The position numbers and the translations under genes were made by a program. A stretch of 64,000 nt of DNA, from the NCBI RefSeq assembly GCF_000374865.1, contig NZ_KB895462.1, positions 84,543-148,542 of the forward strand, read 5' to 3'. Shown piece after piece: positions 18,732-27,310 of this stretch. Origin of the DNA: Arthrobacter sp. 135MFCol5.1. Its GTDB lineage: Bacteria; Actinomycetota; Actinomycetes; Actinomycetales; Micrococcaceae. A model generated the notes under the pieces. It made no database searches. It saw nothing but the letters and a program-made list of their open reading frames with translations, and was not told the origin of the DNA. Within the stretch, counting starts at the first letter, position 1, and every line of letters starts with the position of its first letter.

Positions 18732-21700
18732 GTGACAACTCTGCTGGGGAAGCTTGGGCTGAAGAAGCGACACAAGAAGGCCGCCGCCGGGACTGCGTTT
18801 GGTGTGGCGGTGGCAGTGGTGGTGACCGGTGCGGTGTTGTACCCGGGGTTCAAGACCACTGAGGTTGAGCTGAACGATGGCGGCGTGTGGGTGGTGTCAA
18901 AGTCCAAGAACGCTGTTGGGCGGTTGAATTATCCTTCGCGGGTGCTTGATGGTGCTGTGACGCCGGCGTCCACCACGTTTGATGTGTTGCAGCATGCAGG
19001 CGAGGTGTTTGTTGACGACGCGACCGGTTCGACGCTGAACCAGGTGTCCCCGGCGAATATGCGCCTGGGTGGAGACAAGCAGCTGCCGGGTTCTGCTGCG
19101 GTGAGTTTTGGTGCGCAGACAATTTCGGTGACGGATCCGGCGTCGGGCAAGGTCTGGGCCGTGTCGCCATCGACGGTGAATGGTTTTGATGAGGAAGCAT
19201 CGGAGCCCGTCATGGTGGGTTCTGAGGGGATTGTTTCCGCGGTGGGGTCTGATGACCGGATTTATTCGGCGGACCCGAAGTCCGGCGTGGTGTCCGTGAC
19301 GGGGGTGGATGCCAATGGCGCGGTGACGTCGTCGGAGTCCAGTACCTGGGAGGGGCTTAAGGGTTCCGGCGATCTGCAGATGACGGTGGTGGGGGATAAG
19401 CCGGTGGTGTTGGATGCTGCGGCGGGGAACCTGTTCTTGCCCGGCGGTAAGCGGCTGGTGTTGGAGAATGCGCGGGATGCGAAGTTGCAGCAGTCAGGGC
19501 CGGGCAGTGATTTTGTTGCCGTTGCGACGCGGAAGGCGTTGTTGAAGCAGCCCCTGGACGGGGCGACGGCGAAGACGGTCTCGTTCGATGGTGAGGGCGT
19601 GCCTGCGGCTCCGGTGCAGTTGGGCGGGTGTGTGCACGCGGCGTGGTCGGGAGCCAACAAGTACATCCGGGACTGCACCAATGATGCGGATGACAAGAAT
19701 GTTGCGGTGCCGAAGGCGAGTGCGTCGCCGTCGTATGTGTTCCGGGTGAACCGGGACCTGGTGGTCCTGAATGATGTGAATTCGGGCAACGTGTGGCTGG
19801 TGAACCAGAACATGCAGCTGGTCAACAACTGGGACGACGTCGTCCCGCCCAAGAACCAGTCCGATGACCAGGACCAGGAATCGGCGGACAACAACACCAT
19901 CAACGTCCTGCCTGACCGCACTAAACCCAACCGGCCACCGGAAACCAAGCCCGACGCCATCGGCGTCCGGCCTGGACGCACTACGATCCTCAGCGTCCTG
20001 GACAACGACTCGGACCCCGACGGCGACGTCCTGACCGCTGCCGTGGCGCCGGAAGCCGCACCCAAATCGGGCACCCTCGAAAGCATCTACGGCGGCACTG
20101 CCTTCCAGATCACCGTTCCGGCGGATGCCAAACCAGGCACTGAGACCTTTAACTACAGCGCCTCCGACGGCCGCGGGCTCTCCGCCACCGGGCAGGTCAC
20201 GCTCAGCGTTGTGGGGCCTGACGAAAACAAGCCGCCCAAGTTCAAGCGCGGCGAGGACACCACCATGCTGGTGGAGCAGGGCAAGACGGTCAGCCAGAAC
20301 ATCCTGACGGACTGGATCGACCCCGACGGCGATGATCTGGTCCTCCTCGACGCGAAGGCCGACAACGACCAGGACCAGGTCAAGGTCCGGCGCGACGGCC
20401 TGCTCACCTTCCAGGATTCCGGTGCGACCGCCGGCAAGAAGAACGTCCAGGTCACCATCTGGGACGGCCGCGCCACGGTCACCGGCAAGGTGGTGGTCAA
20501 CGTCCAGCCCCCCGGCGCCCTGGCGCCGGTGGTCAACGCGGACCATGTCACCGCCGTCGTGGGCCAGGACCTGGTCATCTCGCCGTTGAAGAACGACGTC
20601 GACCCGAACGGCGGTGCCCTCCGGCTGGCCCAGGTGGAAGCCAACGGACCGGCCGAACTCGGGCCCGTCACGGACGGCGGCACCTTCACGTTCCGCAGCA
20701 GCACCCCCGGGCCGGTGTACCTGACGTACATTGCCAGCAACGGGCCGCAGAGCAGCCAGGGGCTGATCCGTGTCGACGTCGAATCCGGCAACGACGGCGG
20801 CGATCCCGTCGCGGTCCACGACGTGGCACTGATGCCCACCGGCGGCAGTGTCCTGCTGGACCCCCTGGCCAATGACTCCGACCCCTCCGGCGGCGTCCTG
20901 GTGCTGCAGTCCGTCAAAATCCCGGACAACGCCCCGGTATCGGTCAGCGTGATCAACCACAGCGTCCTGCGGATCACCGACATCCTGGGTACCAAGGACC
21001 CCCTGATGTTCGAATACACCATGTCCAACGGCAAGAAATCCGCCACGGGCAGTGTCTCGGTCGTGCCCGTGCCGGCGCCGGCCGTGCTCGAAGCACCCCA
21101 GCCCAAACCGGACGAGGTGAACGTCCGGGTCAACGACGTCGTCACCATTCCCGTCCTTGACAACGACACCCACCCGCAGGGGCAGGAACTGACCGTGGAC
21201 CCCGTCCTGCCGCAGGCCGTGGACCCGGCTGACGGCAAGAGCTTCGTTTCCGAGAACACCGTCCGCTTTATTGCCGGCAGCCAGCCCAAGACGGTGCGCG
21301 CCATCTACAACGCCGTCGATCCGCAGGGCCAGAAGAGTGCCGCCGCGGTGACCATCCACATCCTTCCCCTGGAAGGTGCGGAGAATTCCCGGCCCCAGCC
21401 GCGGAACCTTACCGCCCGGGTGGTGGCTGCCGGGACGGTCCGGATCCCGGTTCCCCTCGACGGCATCGACCCCGACGGCGACTCCGTCCAGCTCACGGGC
21501 ATCGACAGCACCCCCGCCATGGGCACCGCGACGGTAGGCAGCAACTTCATCGACTTCACGGCGGCCGGCGACGGCGCCGGTACGGACACGTTCCGCTACA
21601 AGGTGGTTGACCGCCAGGGTGCCGTGAACACAGGCACCGTAACAGTTGGCATCGCCCCGCGCGGAGAGGTGAACCAGAAGCCCACGCCCGTGGACGACGA

Positions 21701-24700
21701 AGTCCGGGTCCGTCCCGGCCGCCAGATCGCCGTCGACGCCACCGCTAACGACACCGATCCCGACGGCGACCGCATCCGCATCCTCACCGACGGCATCGAA
21801 GCCGATCCCGCACTCCAGGCGACAGTCAGCAGGAACAGCGGCCGCATCATCCTCCTGGCCCCGAACGAGGCAGGAACCGTCAACGTGCGCTACACCATCG
21901 CCGATGACCGGGACGCCACCGCCCAGGCCACCATCCGCCTGGTCGTCGATAACAACGTGCCCCTGAAGGCGCCGATCGCCCGTGACGACAGGGTGACCTC
22001 AGCCCAGGCAATGGGCAAGACCGCCGTCGACGTCCCGGTCCTGAAGAATGACGAGGACCCGGACGGCGTGGGCGAGAACCTCAAGATCAGCACGGAGGCC
22101 ACCACCGCCAGGCCCGGCGGCAACGGCAATGTCCTGGTAGACCTGACCAAGGATCCCCAGCTCATCCCGTACACCGTGGAAGACGTGGACGGACTGCAGT
22201 CCACCGCGGTCATCTGGGTACCGGGCCTCGGCCAGCAGGTTCCCACCCTGGCCAAGGACGACGTCATCGAGGTGGTAGCGGGCCAGTCCGTCGACGTAAA
22301 CCTCAACGAATGGGTAAAGGTCCGCGAGGGCAGGTCGCCCCGGCTGACCCAGGCGGACCGGATCAAGCTCATCGGCGCCGACGGCGGCAACCCCGTCATT
22401 GGCGACGGCACCGGCCTGAAATACACCGCGGGAACAGACTACGTGGGCCCCGGGTCCCTGACGTTCGAGGTGACGGACGGAACCGGACCGGACGATCCCG
22501 CCGGCCTGAAGTCCACCCTCAGCATCCGCACCAAGGTGCTTCCGGACCCCAACAAGAACAACCCGCCCGAGCTGCTTGGCTCGGACGTGGACGTTCCCAA
22601 GGGCGACACTGCCAGCACGGACCTGGGCAAGCTGACTTCCGATCCGGACCAGGGCGACCTCGAAAAGATGAAGTATGAACTGGTGGGCGGAGCGCCCGGC
22701 GGCTTCAACGTCAGCATCGACGGCAAGACCCTGAAGGCTTCGGCGGCGGACTCCACCGCCACCGGGACCAGGGCCGCCGTCCAGGTCAAGGCCAGGGATC
22801 CGCGCGGGCTTGAGGCAACGGCCACGTACCAGCTTTCGGTGACCGCCTCGAACCGGCCCAAGCCGGTGGCCAACGACGACGTCGAAGCGAACGCCGCCGC
22901 GGGCAAGCCCGTCACCATCAACGTGCTCGCCAACGACGCCAACCCGTTCCCGGAGACCCCGCTGAAGATCATTGCCGCAAACACCGAAACGGGCACCGGC
23001 AACGTAGGCGTCAATGGCGACTCGGTGACCGTCACTCCGGCGCCCGGTTTTACCGGGACCATGGTGGTGGCCTACACCGTGGAGGACAAGACCGGTGACG
23101 CGTCCCGGCATGCCACGGCGCGCATCCGCTTGACCGTCAAGGACAAGCCCGCGGCCCCCACCACGGCGCAGGCACAGAGCGTGGGTGACCGCACGGCGCT
23201 GCTAAACTGGACCGCCCCGGCCGACAGGGGCTCGCCCATCACCAAGTACACGGTGTATGGCGAGGGCGGGTTCCGCCAGGATTGCCCGGCCAACACCTGC
23301 ACCCTTAATGGCCTGACCAACAACACCACCTACCACTTCCAGGTGACGGCCACGAACGAGTTCGGCGAGTCCGACCGCTCGCCGGCCTCGGCCGATGTCC
23401 GGCCGGACGTGAAGCCGGATACCCCTTTGGCGCCCTCGCTGAAATTTGGCGACAAGCAGCTGACCGTCAACTGGACCCAGCCCGCCAGCAAGGGATCGCC
23501 GGTGAAGTCCTACGACCTGGAAATCTCGCCGGCACCGGCAGGCCAGAACGCACAGATCCAGGGCCTGACGTCGGTCAGCTATGTCTGGAAGGGGCTGCAG
23601 AACGGCGTTTCCTACAAGGTCCGGGTCCTGGCACGCAACGACGCCAAGGAACCCTCCGAATGGAGCCCGTACTCGGCAGCGGAGGTGCCCGCGGGTGTTC
23701 CCGCGACGCCCACCGCGCCGAGCGTGTCGCAGGCAACTCCGGTGGGCTCGCAGAGCCAGCTGCGGGTGGTCTGGTCCGCGCCGAACAACAATGGTGACCC
23801 TGTCTCGTCCTACACCTTGACCACCCTCCGCGGCGGTGCGGCGGTGGCCAGCCAGCAGGTATCCGGAACGTCGCAGAACGTCACCGTGGATAATTCGGAA
23901 ACGAACTACACCTTCACGGTCTCGGCCACCAACAAGGCCGGAACAGGCGGCACGAGTGCCCAGTCCGCCCCCATCCGGGCAGCAGGCAAACCGGGCCAGG
24001 TGAGCAGCGGGACAGTCGCGGAAACGGGAACCAGCGGACAGCTGAAAGTGACGTTCACGCCGCTGAGCGAGGCGCAGCGGAACGGGTCCACCGCGAGTGA
24101 AATGACCTATTCGTACAACGCTGACGGCAAGAGCGGCCCGATCCCAGCCGGCGGTGGAACCATCGGCGGCATGACCAACGGCAGGGACATCACGGTGACC
24201 ATCATCGCGACGTCCACGAAAAACACCATGTCCGGCGATGCCAAGGCGATCGGGACAGCCAACCCGTATGGGCCGGCAAGCGCCCCCAACGTCAACGGCA
24301 CCACGTCAACGAAGGGCGACGGCCAGGTGCACTGGACCTGGAACGATCCGAGCACGAACGGCCGGCCCCTGAGCTACTACGAGGTCAGTTACGAGGGCGG
24401 TGGCTGGGTCAACGTTGGAAAGGCCAACCGCTTTGACCGCGACGCTGGTGGCTGGAACCAAAGCCGTCAGTTGCGGGTTCGGGCGGTCACGGTGACCGAC
24501 GGCGCGATCGGGTCGGCCACCTCCAAGTCCGGTGCAGACCCAACCCCGCCGCCGCCCACGGAGTGGAACGTCACGGCCAGCCCCACACGCAGCTGCACGG
24601 AGCCTCGCAAGGGGACGGACAGCTTCGTTGACGGCAACCCGTCCCAATGCACGGGCGCGGGCAAATGGCTCGACGCCGGTGCCCCGTCCACGGCCGACCG

Positions 24701-24842
24701 CTACCAGGTCTGGTACAAGACCTCGAACAACCCCAGCGGTATCTGGTACCACCTGAACTCGGGTATGGCCTCGGGCAACTGGCTCCGCTGTGACACGTCC
24801 AACGTCGGCTGCAACCCGCCGAACGGCATGCCGAACCGCTAG
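18732..24842 (+). CDS. Giant membrane-anchored Ig-like/fibronectin III surface protein, copy 2
   Basis: A 2,036-residue paralogue of the preceding gene with the same architecture. It has a basic head and signal-anchor helix (about 20-40), the shared N-terminal module (about 40-370), a long series of Ig/cadherin-like repeats with VLDNDSDPDGDVL-type loops (about 390-1470), fibronectin III domains (1473-1935), and a C-terminal Cys domain (1936-2036; RSCTEPRKG to the end) that differs strongly from copy 1. The start is a GTG at 18732 with GAGGGAAAAG upstream. The two C-terminal domains have diverged while the N-terminal modules stayed alike, which suggests different outer partners on a common membrane-proximal base. 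The next gene is the MoxR ATPase after a strong hairpin. Confidence 0.9.
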   Translation: MTTLLGKLGLKKRHKKAAAGTAFGVAVAVVVTGAVLYPGFKTTEVELNDGGVWVVSKSKNAVGRLNYPSRVLDGAVTPASTTFDVLQHAGEVFVDDATGSTLNQVSPANMRLGGDKQLPGSAAVSFGAQTISVTDPASGKVWAVSPSTVNGFDEEASEPVMVGSEGIVSAVGSDDRIYSADPKSGVVSVTGVDANGAVTSSESSTWEGLKGSGDLQMTVVGDKPVVLDAAAGNLFLPGGKRLVLENARDAKLQQSGPGSDFVAVATRKALLKQPLDGATAKTVSFDGEGVPAAPVQLGGCVHAAWSGANKYIRDCTNDADDKNVAVPKASASPSYVFRVNRDLVVLNDVNSGNVWLVNQNMQLVNNWDDVVPPKNQSDDQDQESADNNTINVLPDRTKPNRPPETKPDAIGVRPGRTTILSVLDNDSDPDGDVLTAAVAPEAAPKSGTLESIYGGTAFQITVPADAKPGTETFNYSASDGRGLSATGQVTLSVVGPDENKPPKFKRGEDTTMLVEQGKTVSQNILTDWIDPDGDDLVLLDAKADNDQDQVKVRRDGLLTFQDSGATAGKKNVQVTIWDGRATVTGKVVVNVQPPGALAPVVNADHVTAVVGQDLVISPLKNDVDPNGGALRLAQVEANGPAELGPVTDGGTFTFRSSTPGPVYLTYIASNGPQSSQGLIRVDVESGNDGGDPVAVHDVALMPTGGSVLLDPLANDSDPSGGVLVLQSVKIPDNAPVSVSVINHSVLRITDILGTKDPLMFEYTMSNGKKSATGSVSVVPVPAPAVLEAPQPKPDEVNVRVNDVVTIPVLDNDTHPQGQELTVDPVLPQAVDPADGKSFVSENTVRFIAGSQPKTVRAIYNAVDPQGQKSAAAVTIHILPLEGAENSRPQPRNLTARVVAAGTVRIPVPLDGIDPDGDSVQLTGIDSTPAMGTATVGSNFIDFTAAGDGAGTDTFRYKVVDRQGAVNTGTVTVGIAPRGEVNQKPTPVDDEVRVRPGRQIAVDATANDTDPDGDRIRILTDGIEADPALQATVSRNSGRIILLAPNEAGTVNVRYTIADDRDATAQATIRLVVDNNVPLKAPIARDDRVTSAQAMGKTAVDVPVLKNDEDPDGVGENLKISTEATTARPGGNGNVLVDLTKDPQLIPYTVEDVDGLQSTAVIWVPGLGQQVPTLAKDDVIEVVAGQSVDVNLNEWVKVREGRSPRLTQADRIKLIGADGGNPVIGDGTGLKYTAGTDYVGPGSLTFEVTDGTGPDDPAGLKSTLSIRTKVLPDPNKNNPPELLGSDVDVPKGDTASTDLGKLTSDPDQGDLEKMKYELVGGAPGGFNVSIDGKTLKASAADSTATGTRAAVQVKARDPRGLEATATYQLSVTASNRPKPVANDDVEANAAAGKPVTINVLANDANPFPETPLKIIAANTETGTGNVGVNGDSVTVTPAPGFTGTMVVAYTVEDKTGDASRHATARIRLTVKDKPAAPTTAQAQSVGDRTALLNWTAPADRGSPITKYTVYGEGGFRQDCPANTCTLNGLTNNTTYHFQVTATNEFGESDRSPASADVRPDVKPDTPLAPSLKFGDKQLTVNWTQPASKGSPVKSYDLEISPAPAGQNAQIQGLTSVSYVWKGLQNGVSYKVRVLARNDAKEPSEWSPYSAAEVPAGVPATPTAPSVSQATPVGSQSQLRVVWSAPNNNGDPVSSYTLTTLRGGAAVASQQVSGTSQNVTVDNSETNYTFTVSATNKAGTGGTSAQSAPIRAAGKPGQVSSGTVAETGTSGQLKVTFTPLSEAQRNGSTASEMTYSYNADGKSGPIPAGGGTIGGMTNGRDITVTIIATSTKNTMSGDAKAIGTANPYGPASAPNVNGTTSTKGDGQVHWTWNDPSTNGRPLSYYEVSYEGGGWVNVGKANRFDRDAGGWNQSRQLRVRAVTVTDGAIGSATSKSGADPTPPPPTEWNVTASPTRSCTEPRKGTDSFVDGNPSQCTGAGKWLDAGAPSTADRYQVWYKTSNNPSGIWYHLNSGMASGNWLRCDTSNVGCNPPNGMPNR
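18794..19840 (+). repeat. Near-identical 1,047-bp block, copy B (inside surface protein 2)
   Basis: Partner of 12481-13527. The same T/G-rich codon style is present but slightly more mixed with C-ending codons than in copy A. The encoded segments differ at only about six positions. Divergence begins abruptly after 19840. Confidence 0.9.
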
Positions 24843-24855
24843 CAACCGCATCCAT

Positions 24856-24886
24856 CTTGTGGGCCCGGGTTTCCCGGGCCCACAAG
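24856..24886 (+). terminator. Strong hairpin between surface protein 2 and the MoxR gene
   Basis: A perfect 14-bp stem, CTTGTGGGCCCGGG (24856-24869) with its complement (24873-24886), and a TTT loop. It begins 13 bases after the stop codon and ends 34 bases before moxR. It has no U-tract. It may act as a partial terminator that lowers expression of the regulatory genes relative to the surface proteins, or it may protect the 3' end. Confidence 0.7.
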
Positions 24887-24920
24887 GCAACTTTCGATCC
24901 ATCTAAAGGAAGCACATTTC

Positions 24921-25892
24921 ATGACCATGACCATGGAGCAGGCCGAATGGTTTGCCGGTACGTTCGAAAAGCTGGTTGCCAACGTGGGGCAGGCGGTGCT
25001 GGGCAAGGAACACGTCATCAGGCTGACCTTCACGGCCATGCTGGCCGAGGGCCACGTCTTGTTCGAGGACGCGCCCGGAACCGGCAAGACCTCCCTGGCC
25101 CGGGCCCTCGCGGCCACCGTGCAGGGGTCCAACAACCGCATCCAGTTCACCCCTGACTTGCTTCCTTCCGACGTCACCGGCGTGACCATCTACGACCAGA
25201 AGACGCAGAAGTTCGAGTTCCACAAGGGCCCGATCTTCAACAACATCGTCCTGGCCGACGAAATCAACCGTGCCTCGCCCAAGACCCAGTCCGCGCTGCT
25301 TGAGGTCATGGAAGAGTCACGGGTCACCGTGGACGGCGTGACCTACTCCGCCGGCCGGCCGTTCATGGTCATGGCAACCCAGAACCCGATCGAGCAGGCG
25401 GGTACCTACCGCCTCCCCGAAGCCCAGCTGGACCGGTTCCTGATCAAGACCTCCATCGGGTATCCGGACCACGCCTCCACGGTCCGTCTGCTCGGCGGCA
25501 ACAACCTGAAGGACCGCTCCAAGGAACTCTCCGCCGTCATCACCACCCAGGCCGTGGCGGACATGGCAGACCTCGCCGCCACCGCGCACGTGGACACCGC
25601 GGTGCTGGAGTACATTTCGCGGCTGTGCGAGGAAACCCGCAGCGCCCCCGAGACCCGGCTGGGCGTGTCCGTGCGCGGCGCGCTGGCCATGGTCCGGGCC
25701 GCCAAGGTCTGGGCTGCCTCGCAGGGACGGAACTTCGTCCTGCCGGATGACATCAAGGAACTGGCACCCGTGGTGTGGACGCACCGGTTCGTGATGGACC
25801 CTGAGGCGGAATTCTCCGGCGCCACCGCAGAGGCCGTCCTGGCCAGGATCCTGGCCGACGTCGCCGCCCCGCAGCAGCGCACCAACGCCTGA
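24921..25892 (+). CDS. MoxR-type AAA+ ATPase
   Basis: A 323-residue AAA+ ATPase of the MoxR (AAA_3) group, chaperone-like machines that activate or assemble partner proteins and are nearly always encoded beside a DUF58 protein, as here. Visible motifs are Walker A in EDAPGTGKTSLARA (about residue 52), Walker B in NNIVLADEINRA (about 110), sensor 1 in MVMATQNPIEQ, and the downstream AAA lid. A good ribosome binding site AAAGGAAG precedes the ATG. It is the AAA-ATPase member of the PFNA-type core and probably acts on the transglutaminase-fold or surface proteins (inference). Confidence 0.94.
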   Translation: MTMTMEQAEWFAGTFEKLVANVGQAVLGKEHVIRLTFTAMLAEGHVLFEDAPGTGKTSLARALAATVQGSNNRIQFTPDLLPSDVTGVTIYDQKTQKFEFHKGPIFNNIVLADEINRASPKTQSALLEVMEESRVTVDGVTYSAGRPFMVMATQNPIEQAGTYRLPEAQLDRFLIKTSIGYPDHASTVRLLGGNNLKDRSKELSAVITTQAVADMADLAATAHVDTAVLEYISRLCEETRSAPETRLGVSVRGALAMVRAAKVWAASQGRNFVLPDDIKELAPVVWTHRFVMDPEAEFSGATAEAVLARILADVAAPQQRTNA

Positions 25893-25966
25893 CCGGTCCG
25901 GCGCGCAACCAACGGCTGCACGCCGGCCCCTTTTCCTTTCCACCGCAACAACGAAGGCACACCCAC

Positions 25967-27310
25967 ATGTCCGACGGCACGTCCACCGGCACCCCGTTGA
26001 CCCGGTTCGCGGAGCGGTTCCGGCTCCTTTTCCACCGGAACGGCCGCCCCACCCGCCTGCACCCTGCAGCGGTGTGGTCTGAAGCCAGCAACACGGCCCT
26101 CCTTGCCCTTACCCCGGCCTGGCGGACCATCCGGACCACCTGGCTGACGTACGTTTGGCCGGTGCTGTCCGTGGTCAGCATCCTGGGCTGGTCCGTCCTC
26201 GCCGCCTCGGTCCTGCTGTGGATTACCGGCCAGGCGTTCGGCTGGCAGGAAGCCACGGCAGCCGCCATCGCCGCCTTCGCCATGTTCGTGATCGCGGTCG
26301 CCTTCATCCTCGGCCGGTCCTCCTATGGCGTGGTCCTGGACCTTGCCCGGACCCGCGTGGCGGTGGGGGACAGCGCCGTCGGAAGCATCGCCGTCTCCAA
26401 TACTTCCGCCCGGCCGCTGCTGCCAGCCGCGCTGGAACTTCCGGTGGGCAGCACCACCGCCGTGTTCCACCTGCCCAGGATGAAGCCAGGCCAGGTCCAC
26501 GAGGACCTCTTCACCATCCCCACCGCCCGGCGCGCCGTCATCGTGGTGGGACCGGTCCGCTCCGTCCGGGCCGACCCGCTGCACCTCCTGCGCCGGCAGG
26601 TCCTCTGGACCGAGCCGGAAGACCTGTTCGTGCATCCCCGGACCGTAGCCCTGGCCGGTTCGGCGGCGGGCTTCATCCGCGACCTGGAGGGCATGCCAAC
26701 CACGGACCTGTCCAGCGCCGACGTCTCCTTCCACGCCCTGCGCGACTACGTGCCCGGGGACGACCGCAGGCACATCCACTGGAAGACCACCGCCCGGACC
26801 AACAAGCTGATGGTACGCCAGTTCGAGGAAACCCGCCGCGCCCACCTGGCCATATCGCTGTCCATCAACACGGAGGAATACGCCTCCGAGAACGAATTCG
26901 AGCTGGCTATCTCGGTGGCAGGGTCCATCGGCCGGCAGGCCATCCGCGAACAGCGGGAACTGGACGTCCTCACCCAGAAAGGCCCGCTGCGCTGCGAAAC
27001 CGGCCGCAACCTGTTGGATGACATGACCCGGATCGTCGGCGCCCCGATGCGCCGCACCGCCGTCGACCTTGCCCGGACCCTGGCGGACACCGTCCCCAAC
27101 GCGTCCGTGGTGTTCTTCGTGGTGGGAAGCAACGTGACCGCCACCCAGCTCCGCTCCGCAGCCGCTTCCGTCCCGCCGGGAGTCCGCAGCCTGGCCGTCC
27201 GGGTGGAAGCCGGCGCAGCGCCCACCCGGGCCAACATCGCAGACCTGACCGTCCTGACCCTCGGCGACCTGGCCGACCTTGCCATCGTGCTGAGAAAGGC
27301 CGCCGCATGA
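25967..27310 (+). CDS. DUF58 membrane protein
   Basis: A 447-residue membrane protein, the usual partner of MoxR ATPases. A basic cytoplasmic N-terminus of about 60 residues is followed by two closely spaced helices (about 65-88 and 92-112). A beta-rich region comes next, then the DUF58 signature LRDYVPGDDRRHIHWKTTAR (about 260-280) leading into a vWA-like fold. It overlaps the next gene by ATGA (27307-27310), so production is coupled to the transglutaminase-fold protein. The function of DUF58 is not established; a von Willebrand-like scaffold role is usually proposed. Confidence 0.9.
   Translation: MSDGTSTGTPLTRFAERFRLLFHRNGRPTRLHPAAVWSEASNTALLALTPAWRTIRTTWLTYVWPVLSVVSILGWSVLAASVLLWITGQAFGWQEATAAAIAAFAMFVIAVAFILGRSSYGVVLDLARTRVAVGDSAVGSIAVSNTSARPLLPAALELPVGSTTAVFHLPRMKPGQVHEDLFTIPTARRAVIVVGPVRSVRADPLHLLRRQVLWTEPEDLFVHPRTVALAGSAAGFIRDLEGMPTTDLSSADVSFHALRDYVPGDDRRHIHWKTTARTNKLMVRQFEETRRAHLAISLSINTEEYASENEFELAISVAGSIGRQAIREQRELDVLTQKGPLRCETGRNLLDDMTRIVGAPMRRTAVDLARTLADTVPNASVVFFVVGSNVTATQLRSAAASVPPGVRSLAVRVEAGAAPTRANIADLTVLTLGDLADLAIVLRKAAA

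Noticed and set aside
19494..21359. 621-codon minus-strand open frame in the second surface gene
   Set aside because: Same cause as above; the plus-strand Ig-like repeats are unambiguous.
12389..24842. Sortase-anchored adhesins
   Set aside because: Neither giant protein has an LPXTG-like motif with C-terminal helix; both are anchored by an N-terminal helix, and no sortase gene is in the window.
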